Below are positions 38,901 through 50,900 of a stretch of 64,000 nt of DNA, one piece after another. The position numbers and the translations under genes were made by a program. The first letter of the stretch is position 1. Each line of letters opens with the position of its first letter. The notes under the pieces were generated by a model. That model had not been told where the DNA came from, made no database searches, and worked only from the letters and a program-made list of their open reading frames with translations. Source of the stretch: Dromaius novaehollandiae (lineage: Eukaryota; Chordata; Aves; Casuariiformes; Dromaiidae); NCBI RefSeq assembly GCF_036370855.1, contig NC_088099.1:139936017-140000016 (forward strand), given 5' to 3'.

Positions 38901-41900
38901 TGAGGTTGTGTAAGCAGTATTAACATTTTCAGACACAAGGGCTGTTATTGCCACCTTCTTCTCATCCAAAAATGATAGTGTTATATTACAGATTAATAAT
39001 ACAGATATGCAGGGCAAAAATGGGTACATGTAATAGTTTGATATCAATGAACTGTCAGGGTATAGGCTTGCAAATGAAGAGAATTTTAAGTTTTGAGGAA
39101 GAGCATGGTGTATTCAGCATCAAATCAGCAGGATGATAAAATTCTGCTCTTGATTTTGATTTAAAAATATTTTAGATTTACTTATTCAATAAAGTTTTCT
39201 TTTTATTTTAGCTCATGTACTTTATAAACAAATAATGTGAAATAATATCACTTTGTTTTATTTCAATAGTTCAAGAACAAAGAAGACCTATCAGTCAGAA
39301 ATAAAGACTGTCTGCAAAAGCATGCAGAAGATTGAAGAGCAAGTAAAAAGAGTAAATAAAGATCTCTATGGTGTTGAAATGTCTTATGGTGAAAAAAAAA
39401 AAAAGTATGAGGACTTGCAAAAAAAAATAACCAGTGAAAAAATCCATTACAAGGTTGTATATTTTTAATTTAAAATCATTTTTAGAGTGGAAAAATAGAA
39501 AATAATGCCATTCATATCAGAAAATTATTGAACAAGCAATCTAATATCAAGAACATAATAATGCAAAACTTCTGATTTTCACCAGGTGTTTAAAATACTC
39601 GAAAAATAGCAAATAACAGTAGCCTCTGGAGAAGAAAATATATTGGTTACTAAATGGCCACAAGTAATGAGATGCTAAAGATTACAGTTGACAGATATTC
39701 TCAACCATACAAAGTTTTTGTGATTCCCAGATGATTTGAAATGCATAGAAATAAATAACAATCTCATTCTTTGTATAATTGACTAGAAGAATCTGTAAAT
39801 CAATAGTTTTATTTGATACTAAATGTAACCATTGCAAATGAAATACTACGTTAGAATAATTTTTTCCTTATCAGTAAAATATCATTGAAAGTCATCCTTA
39901 TGTAGCAGCCTTGCAATGGCTGTGAAGAATTACATATGTTTTTGATGTTTTCTTAATTTGCCTAATTCTTAGTAAATGATCTTGAACATATGCATACAGC
40001 TTTGTAGGATCAGTACTATTGTAAGGTGTAGGATTCAGCATTCAGAAATACAGAGAAAAAGAATGCAATATTGGGAATTTTCAAGGGTCTTTTTATTATC
40101 AAAAAGATATAAAAGGTGTTTTATGTACTTATCATTAGTGTTCTTCTAGTATATGTAAGGTCTAGAATGCCTTGAAGGAGAGACTTTCAGTTTCATTTTA
40201 TGTAATATTTTTAGCCATAATCAGTAGAGTTAAGAATTGAGTATGTTTTCCTGTTTATAATATGCATTGGTGTATTAGGCACTCCATGCTGTACTTCCTC
40301 TTCACCTACCTGCTTGCCAAAGGTAAAGATTTTTTTGGAAGGGGTTGGGTTTAGCATCCAAATACATCAAGTACATCAAAGTACCAGACTCTGCTTAAAA
40401 AAAGAAAAAAAGTAGTAAAACATGGGCTAGAGAACTTTGCAGCTGTTTGTGTCCTTTGCAGGTTTTTCAGAAAATTCTTATATAGCTCTCCTAATGGTAT
40501 TTTTACAATTAACCAAGCAGAGTTCAGAGCTTTCTGTTTTTTCCTTCTTTTGGACATAATTTCAGCCTTCTGGAGGATATCGTCTTGCTGTTCATAGCCT
40601 TCCTTCTGTTTAGTACTTTATGATGTTTTCAAAGTGTCACCCAAAACTTGGTGTGCATTTGCTTTGAGCATTCAGTATGATGTCTCTAAATAATCTTTGT
40701 CTGTCTTGCAAATATTTTACTCTTTTAGCTGTCTGTCTTTGAGTTTTTAATAAATTACTTATTTTTATATAAAATCCATTTTTGAATTTGAATATGGTAT
40801 TACTTTATAGGTTTTGTTGTTCCTTAATCTCCTTTCACAAGTGGTAATGTTAATATCTTGAGTAGATAGTCAGAAATACATCTCAAAATTATACTTCACT
40901 GTCAGAGATGGAGTTTCAGTCTTTATGGATTCTGTCTTGTTGACACAACTTAATTTCTGCTTTGAGCCATTGCTTGAGAACCTGCCTCCAATGATAAGAT
41001 TTCTTTCCAACATCACTCAAGCTGTTTCAGTGCCCTTGTTAATGAATACCTCCATTCCGAACAGTTGTAGAATGTGCATTCTGTCAACAGCTTTAAGTTA
41101 ATATTAATATACTTAGGCCTCAGTTAGCATAACTTAGCAGCATTGTGGTTATGATATTCTAAAGCATACATATGCACATGAAGATGGGCTCAGGAAAAGT
41201 GGCCAACTACAAGAGCAAACTGCAAGGTAAAAGTTGCTAGCTAGGTATAAATAGAGTGAACAGATCAGCCTAAGCAACAGTTGAAGCTGAGTTTTGAATA
41301 TAATCATATAAATGAAGGTACAATTTATAGTTCAATGCCTGGTCTCTGCTGATATGCTGTTAGAGTGACCACCCCCTGGTGTTTCCAGTAACAGCATCTG
41401 TCTGTAACCACCAGTTATGCTGTCTCCTTGGGGTATTGAATAGATAAAAAAATTATATTCATGCCTTCACCAAGCATTGTCATTAGTCATTCGAAATGAT
41501 GCTGCACTTTGGAGAGTAGTCTAGATGCCATAATGTATCTGACTGAATTTAGATTCAGATAGCTTATGTGTATATGTGAGCAAGGAGGTGAAGGGAGGGG
41601 AGGCGTAGGCACAGGCTGTTGCTCAAAGTTATCCACGGAACAAATATACAGACATTCATTTGGAAAAAGGCTGTTACTCATTGGCTACAGGTCTTCCTTG
41701 ATGTGTTTTCCACATGAACACTGATTGATCTTCCTGTCTTCTCTTCTATTTCCTTGAAGGTCCTACTAATCTTTGAGATTCAGGGTTGAGAATAAATGGG
41801 GGATGTTTGATATCTGTTTCTGTATCTTCTTATGTGTGTGGAATGTTGGAGATCCTTGTGGCTGCCTTATGCAGGAACTTCCCTTTTCAAGTGTTGATGG

Positions 41901-44900
41901 CGTATGTACTGCTGCAGTGCAGATACAGATGTGAACAAAGCATCTTGAAGAAATGCATTTCCAAAACAGAATTTATTGATTTTGGGTTTCCTACTTTACT
42001 ATTGGTCATGTCATGCCTACTTCTGGTTAAGTAATGAATTTTCCTATCCTTAAATTTGCTTAAAAGAAAACAGAAAGCCTTTATTGGGATTTGACGTAGG
42101 TTGTAATCAAGTATAGTTTTGATGATCTGTAGGATGCTCACATAAGAAATGGATAAAATGTGTTCAGATTTTTATTAGAAATTACAAAAAAGTCCCATCA
42201 TGTAAAAGATAGAGGGCATAGAAGGCACTGAAATTCTTTTTTTTTTAGTTTTGAACATTTGATATTCGTTACCTGTTTAGGTAAGCCAGCTCAGCTCCTT
42301 CATGTTTTTAATTTTCTTAAGTTACCCGAAATAAATTACATAATTTTATATATATTCATTTAGAAAGCACTACTTTTTTATGGTTTATTTATATATTTAT
42401 TTATACTCTATTTATTTACCCCTTGTGCCTGTCTCTGTTATAATTTCCTTTTTTAATATAGTCTTATGATACTTGAAACGAACTTTAAGAGCTGTGCTCA
42501 TCCTTATTGTGATGTTAAATTGTCATTGCTGTTGTCTATGAATTTTTTTCTTATGCATTACATACGGCTTTTTTTTTCCTAAGCATTTGGAGGTGAATAT
42601 TAAAAAAGAAATTCAAGATCAAAAAGGAGTTTGGAAAAAGACTCAGGTAAACATGACAGTAAGCAGTTTACTTCAAATCTAAATTCTTCCACATAATTTT
42701 TGCTTCCTACAATGAATTCTTTGTAATAGAGTACTTTGTGACCAAATCACATGAAGAGCTAATGGGTTTTGCTAAGTAATGATGTTTGCTATTTGAACTA
42801 GTAATATTATGAAAACATTGAATACTTTAGCTGTATCTCAATTATTCACAATAGCTTCCAATTTTTTACCTTAAGTAATTATTCATATATGCAGTTATGC
42901 AGTGATACTATTATTTTAATTTGTTTTTGTTTTTGTTCTTTTTACTTAACAGTTTCTGTAGAGGGTGCATTGAGAGCCTTGCCATACTTTATATTGACAC
43001 ATGAGTATGTAAAGTAGCATGACTGTAACATCAGTTTGCTTTCTCCTGATGTAAACTGCCAAATTAACACAAGATGGTCTAGTATTCATTTTGTAGATTG
43101 ACAGTGTATTCTTCTGTTGTGGATTTCACTGATGCTTTCCAACCATCTTCAGAGAAATGATGATGTTTCTTCAGCATCACCAAAAGGAGTATTCCATCTG
43201 TTTCCATCTTTTGGTAGATGGATTCCATTGGCTGCCTCTTCCAAGAGCATAGATAATGGTCATATCTAAACTGCTGTAATAACTAAAGCGTCTTACAGCT
43301 TCAAGCAAGACACTGAATGGAAATAGAAACTACAGGAACTATTTCTCAAGAAGTCCTTAATCTCTGTATTCAGTCTTACCAGCAAGAGATAGGAGGCCTT
43401 AAAGTGGGCTATATTATATATTATTATAATACTATATAACTATAATATAACTATTATAATAGTCTGAACAGCAGTCTCTCAGAGATCACTCCCTAGTTCT
43501 CTATGATGCCAGATGATCAAAGACAAAGTTTCCTTCAAAGTTTGAATCCAGCAACACAAAGGCCTTCTGATACAGAAGGCTGGGCATAATCAGTGACTGT
43601 CGAACTGGCTGTTGGTACTGTCCTTGCCTTTGTTGGTTCCTGCCCACAAGGTAAAGACAAATGCAAGTATTGGATTTCCAGGTGTTGCTAATGTTGCTGG
43701 GATTTTTAATCTCCTTGCATGTCCTGTGTGGAGGTGCAATATGATGATAATGGCAACCCCAACCTTAAGCCAGTTTGCACTGACTGAATCAGGTTCCTTG
43801 CAAGAAGTAAAGAAAATACCCTTTCTACTAGATACAACTTGATACTAGTTAAACAGTATGATGACTTGCTTTCTTCTCGTCCAAGATTCCTCTAATACTG
43901 AGGACGATCTCCTGTGATGCAGATCATTAGCATAGCAGTACATAACCCATCCCGAGAGCCTTTTCACAGTTGATAGGTGAATGCCATAGAGATTCATCTC
44001 TTTCTTCCTGTGTTGTAAGAATATTTCCAGTACTGACCCTCCCACTCTCACCATTGTCATTGTTCAGCTCCTTCCCTCCCTTCTCCTCATCATCACTCAT
44101 ATGTTGTCACTGTTCTGATGTTCTGAACCCTTATATTTGTTTCATTCACAGTCTCCATCTTGCTTCTGTTATGATCACCCATTTTTTGAACTGTGCAAGA
44201 GCTCAATAGCAGAATCCAGTACCTGTGTCTCCCAGTTTTAGAAAGATAAGCCCTGAGAGTGATCTTGCAGTCCCTGTTTATGTCAGATATTAACAGAAAG
44301 AGTTTAATGTTCCTCTTCTAAGCCAGGTGGTGCACAAGATCTCTGTCATAGCATTTGTGGTCCATGCACACCTTCCCTCTGGTTTTCAGGCTTTGTATCA
44401 GAGAGGGCTGAAGGAAGTGTGTCTGGGCCCAACTGCCATAGCATGACAGGTTTGATTTGGTGTTTCCTCCCTTTTTGGGCCTCAGTACTGGTACTGGACA
44501 TTTAGATCATTCTTTGGAACTAAAAATCTCTTTTCTCTCTCTGGATTTTGACAAAGATCACTCAGTGGCAATTTTTAGCCCACTATTTTTGATCTTCAGA
44601 TGGAAACAGAACAGTTCCCTAAGGGGATGTAAATTCAGTGCTCAGAACTGCCTTTTTTCATCACAGTTCATGTGTTTTCAGAATATTATTTTCATTTTCC
44701 AGTTCTTGGTATACATCCTGTGCTGCTTCTAAGGTGATTTTAAAGTTCTATTTGAATTAAACCGATTTTTCTGTTTTCCTTCTAAGGCTTCATTTTTCTG
44801 GGTTATACAGTCTTCATACCCATGCTGTCAAGAGAGTTCTGTTCTACTAATAGGACAAAACTTAATGATGATGTCAAAGGCTGTTGAAAGATCTAAGAAG

Positions 44901-47900
44901 TGAGCTATCACTAACTAGTGAGTGTCAAAGAGCATAGCAGTTTAGATAAGGGTCTGTTCTGACATAGCCAAAGGGTATCTTGTAATGCCATCATCTGAGT
45001 ATAAACCATCAGAGACTGAGAAATATTAATGTTTTTCTGGGAAGCTTATCCATTCCTGCTACCAACCATGTTGTCACCTGGAACTTTATCCATAACGTCA
45101 CCAAATATTGCTCCATTATATAGAAATTCAGAAATTATGCTGCATTTGCTACATGGAACACTCCCAGTAAGGATGAATATGTTTGTAGACTATCATTTGA
45201 AACTTGAAAAAGGAGTTATTTACCACCTAGCACAATACTTTGAAAAGAGTAAGTCACATGTATGTTAATTTCTTGTTCTCTTTCCCATAGTCTTCTTGAC
45301 TTATTTCACTCTGCTTCTGCAGCTGAGAGAAAATAAATGGTGCCAGGTGTGCTCTGCTTTATGTACTCATATATCAGACATTGTATATATTGTGTATCCA
45401 CTCTGTGCTAAAAAGATAATTATTTGAGTTCAAGGGATGGTGGATATTAGGAAATGCAAGTGTATGTGAGACCTGCACATCCTGAAGAACACAGTTGCTG
45501 ATACATAACATTTCTCTTTCTTTCACTTTTCTTTCTTTCCTGGGGCTGGCGGATGGGGTGGATTTAAGCTGGTTTGTGTATGTCCCAAGCTTGAAGGTAT
45601 TTATTTATTTTGTAAAAATATTGTTCTTTTCACTCTGCAGTGTCTTTCTTCTCCTTCTTTCCTGCCTTTTTCTAATCTGAGAACATGCCTATGTTGATAG
45701 TTTACCATCAGAAAAGATTTTCACTCTTGAGATTAATATTTAGCATTTTAATTCCTCTTTTATGGAATTCTTTTCTAGTAGTTGCTGATAAAGTAGTGTA
45801 ATTTCACTGTATGCTTCAAAGTAATATACACATTTCTTAATATTTCTTGCCATATTTGTGTTTGCCAATTCGGCTGGCTATTCAGTCTTTCCTGTTCAAA
45901 GGCTTCTGGCATATTCTGGCCTAATAACTAATTTTTCTTTCATTCTGAAGATATTTTTAATCTCCTTATGTGTTTCTTAACCTTTGGTTTTGTACATGTA
46001 TGTAGAATTAATTTTTGGTCTATTCATGGTGTTTAATTAAGAGTATAAATGTTCTTTCAAAATTGGAATTTTTCATGATCTGGTTTTGCTTCTGGTTTAA
46101 ATATTGAAAACTAATTCTATATATACTTTTAAAAAACAGGCCGAGATTAAAGCAATATATGGTGAGCTAGAGGAAAAACAAAAAGAGAGACTGAAGAAGA
46201 AAGAAGAAGATATGAAGATGATGGAAGAGATTGAGAGATCAGTAACTGATCTAGAAACAAAATTTAGAAGAAATAAAAATATATTTAAAGAAAACCATGA
46301 GGTAAAAGTGGTAGTAGATTCTAGGCTGTTCACTAGGGTATTTGCTGGTTATTACTAAAAAAAAAAAAAAAAAAAAAAAAAGAAACAGACTCATAGCTCA
46401 GAATTTAGCTGTGCAATTGCACTGTAATACAGTACTATATATAATTGCCTGAGTTTTCAATGAAAGATTATACTGTAATGTAAAACATAGTACCAGCCTT
46501 AGTTTTGAACTTTCTTGCTTTTCTTATTAGACAAATCTTTCTATCTCTTAACTTCTGTGTGATCTATTTTCTTACAAAAGGAAAAAATATGCAGTATTTG
46601 CTTATGTTTCCTCTGTACCTCTTAGCTTAGTTATATGCTGAAGAGAGCAACCAATGCAAGGGAGTGTAATTACAGGCCGGGGACTCTGTTCTCTTCCTGG
46701 TTTATGAGTGATAATGATCAAAAATTTTTCCATCCTCTCATGAAAGGTCTGCTGTCTGTAATAATAAGAAGAAACAGAAGATCTTTGTCTTGAAAACATG
46801 TCCTCAACCTACTTGAATTGTTTTAATTAACAATTCAGCCCTTCTCTCCCAGGAGGTACATTCCTTTTGTTTCTGGTAGAGCCTTTTCTACTGTCATAAT
46901 CTGACAGGTTTTGATTGGCCCCTCTGTCATCTTGAAAGGATGACCAAATAGCCATTTTCCTCCAGTTGTCTGATGATGATGTACTAGCCTATTCTCTCAT
47001 ATTTTCAGGGTATGTGAATGGTGTTAACCTCAGGAAAATGTCAGAGAAAGTAGCCATTGTCTAGTCCTGCTCAAAAGAATAACAGAAATGCTAAATAAAG
47101 TTATATGACTGAGAAGCATACTTTCTTTATTAGACTTACCTCTGTCTTTTAGATCTGATGCTCTTTGAGGTCTTTCAAAGTATTGCTTATAAAACGGAGT
47201 ACTACAACAGTGATAATAGAGAACAGGGTGTTCAGTGGACATTGTTATTTAAATCAGTTACTGTGTTTGGACCCACAGTATGACGATGATGGATGCTTTT
47301 GAAAAATACCTGAGCTAACTGAATAGTAAGTGGGTCAGTTCACTAGCTGTCCTACATATGAGACCAAAGTTAGGTGGACAGTCACTTCCTTAAGCAATGC
47401 AGATAGTTCCATATCCCCCTGCCACCTCAACCAAAATCTGTAGAAGCAGTCCTATCTCTTCGGAAATTAATGGAAATATTCAAACTCTAAACCCTAAGTT
47501 AGGACCAAACATAATGGCTGTGCATTATATTTCAGAAAAACCCTCAGACAAAACCATTCGATATTTCTTTTGCAAAACTGTTTGAAAGGCAGTTTATTCA
47601 GAGATCTTTTTTTTTAATTAAAGTATTTCCATACCTTTGCTTTTTCCTTTTTTGCATACTCCATTTGCATCCTTCTCTTCTTTTGGGGAATAGCTCTGAG
47701 TCTTCTGTCATGATTGCAACAGTTTGGCTTTCACATTATATAAATAAGTGGGCAGAGACACATTGTTCACTGTGATAAGCAGTTCTACAATCTAGAGAAC
47801 GTGTTTGAAGCTTCACTTTTTTTGGCAAAGGAAATAAATGTCTTAGGGAATGGAATTGAAAATACAATAACCAATGTGAAAGAAATAATTATTTCTTAAC

Positions 47901-50900
47901 TGTGTGAAAGAGGTGGGCATTTCCAATAGACCTTACTGCCAGAAAATAAAAAGCAAAATGCCTTCATCTTTATTTCAAAATAAAAAGGAAACAAAACTAT
48001 CTATTTAATTGTTGATTTTGTCCAGAGCTAGGGATAGGAGTTTTCCATAAGCCATATATTTGCTATATAACATTCTCACAATTAAATGAGATCAACATTT
48101 TTTGAACCTATTCAGTTTAGATATAGAAATTTTGATTTTGAGACCAATGCCTAGGTACAAGAATTTTTGCTGCTGCTTCTCATCCATATGAAGTTTTTGT
48201 TGCAGAATCAGCCTGTAGGCTTATAGTTCAGCTATCTGATTACTAGTAAATAGCTTGCCACTGCAGATCCTCTTCTACAGTTTTTTATTTTTATTCAGTC
48301 TGAAGGGTTCTTTGCAGCATCTTTGTGAAGCAATACTTTGCCGTTTTTTGGAGGAGAGATGGAGGATGTTGGATCGTTTCAGTTCAGATAATGGATTATA
48401 TGATAGTTTATTTTCAATACAGGTTTAATAAGTCAAATTGAATTAAAAAAAATCTTCTAATGGCTAATAGTATTTTCAAAACAACGCATTAGTGGCAGTG
48501 ACTAATGTTGTTAGCCCTTCCCCAGCTAAAACTGAGTAGAAACAATGTGACAAAGATTACATCTTTAGTCTCCAGGAAACCTAAAGAGGTGTGGTGTAGG
48601 CTATATATCATCGCCTATGGCTGTCTGTTCACTTCTGTTTTAGAAGCTTGGAAGCAGAGTTTGCACAAGCAGATTTGTATGTGAATGATGTGTGAAAGGT
48701 ATTGGTAATTTCAAGGAAGAAGTTTCTCATTGCTTAAAGGTTTAAATTTTTCTTTCAGAATAGAGATATTATTACCTATTTTAATGTTCTTTGTTATGTA
48801 TGATGAATGGAATTTAAAACCTTGAATAACATAACTATTGTAAATTACTATATACATTTTTATACAAATTGTAAAGTTTTACTTATTACTTCCATAAATA
48901 ATAATTTCTATCCTTAAATAGTTGGCACTCACACTAGTGATACAAATGGTTTTAATACAATAGACAAGAACTCCTGTTTTTCTTGATGTGCTAGTTAATA
49001 ATAGAATGGATTAATGAAGAATATAAAAATGTGATATCACAATGTTTTATTTTCTTTCTTCCTCCGTCCTCTGATTAGCTGTCCTTACTTGTAACATCTT
49101 ATGTTTTAATGATCATAAATCATAAACATTTCTTTTATCCTTTTTACAACTCCCATGGAAGATATTCCAAATACATATTTTGAATAAAGAACTTTACTTT
49201 CTTTTTGCCAAGTAATAAATAAAGAAATATGAGGAGAATAAAAAGTAGTGACATTTTGCTGTAAGACAATAAATGCTATATGAAGCTGCAAAGATATTTC
49301 CTATTTTAAAATATTGCATTTTGTCATTCAAAGTGTAGAGTATATAAACATAGAAATTAATACAGAGTGTTGATAAAATAATAGGTATGTAAAGGGAAAC
49401 AAAAATAAGCTTATGAATGGTAACTCTTGAAGGAATTATTTAATGGCTAATACATTTTCTGATTTCTATAGAAAGTAGGACAATAACTTTTGAATACTAC
49501 CACATCTGCTTATGCATATATTTTCCAGAAACTATTGTATTTGGATCAGAGGATACAAGAGCTAGACCAACAGCAGAAGCAAACAGAACAACAACTGGAG
49601 CAAAGAAGCACTATTGTGCAGCAGCAATTAAATGATATACAGGTGAATAATTTAGTGCTTGTATGGCTTTTTTTGAAGTTGAAGGTTGGGCTGTCATTTC
49701 TACACAGTTGCTTTGGATGTATATGCATACATACAGCGTATGTACTATTTTCTGTCTCTTGCTTGAACTAACCTATCATGTCCATAGCCTTGAGACAGGG
49801 TGAAGTACAAAGCAGAATTGATATTGGGGTCATTGAGAAGTCCTTTGCGTTCTTCATTTGCTACACTGGCTCAGATTGCTTGAGGGGCTTTTGAAATGCA
49901 ATGGAGAAAATCAATAAAGGAAGAAAAAGATTCTAGTATAATAGAAAGTGCCTGCTGATTGCATGTTTGCTCAGCAGATGGCATCTTTTTGTAAATGATG
50001 GCTTATATCTGCTATATGAGTTACTAAACTCTATAATCCACCAAAGAGAATTATTTGAATTTCCTTACTGAATACTGTGTTTTATAAAAATATGGTTATA
50101 CGCATTATAAGAAACAAGCATTTTGTTTTCAAGATTCTGTTCATTTTTATTATCCTTTCATTTTATATTGTATAAACTTAAGTTATTCATTACAATATCC
50201 AAAATGCATCATATAGAGAAAAAAGCTTTCACATCACTCAGAATAGCTGGTAGCTTGTATGGAAAAACTGGAAGACTTTAACTTCGTATATATAAGACTG
50301 AATCTTAAATGAACAGTTGGGAAATTCATTGATTCTCTCAGGTTTCTAAATTTGGCAGGGAAGACAGAGTTTTTACATCCCTTTCTGTTAATGATTGATT
50401 TTTGCCAAACTGTTGGTTTACGAAAGGATCTTAGAACATGTGGAAATGACTGATGAGTCAGCATACAAGTATTCAGTAACTCTACACTGTTTTTGAGGCC
50501 ATTTCTTTCTTATACTTTTTTTTAAGGCTACTTTTACTACTAACTGCGTAAATAACTCTATCTGTTAGTTATTTGAGCAATATTTGAGTTAGTGGAGGAG
50601 TGTTCTGGATAAGTGGAATAAAACAATGTAGTATATTTTATGAGATTTCTAGAGAACTGATCTACTAACAATACCTGGATAGCTTAAAAGTTACATTCCT
50701 AGAGTCTGATACAGTATCTTGCAGCTCTGTAGAGGAACCAATTGAAATTTTGTACTTTTATAAAAGGAGCTGTCTTATTTTTAACAATAACGCAGCCATA
50801 TTTCTACCTATTTGCTCAGACAAAGAGATAAGGTATGTTAGATGGGGTGGGAGTGTGCTGACTCAGGAGCAAAGATGCTGTGGCACTAGGAACATGGGAT

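Larger units (their letters stand above)
30497..39269 (+). other. Intron 9, 8773 nt
   Basis: Phase 2 intron, GTAATT...TATTTCAATAG. It holds an AT-palindromic stretch (30812-30867), a candidate decayed exon at 31557-31768, a possible CR1 fragment (31850-32020), a 10-bp hairpin (32832-32855), a long AT microsatellite (35874-35946) and a minus-strand CR1 fragment (36441-36640). From about 33 to 38.8 kb there are many short open frames but nothing I recognise. Confidence 0.72.

Noticed and set aside
40560..41000. Possible further ancient L3/CR1 relic in intron 10
   Set aside because: Only two or three loosely similar AT-rich phrases, not enough to separate from background.
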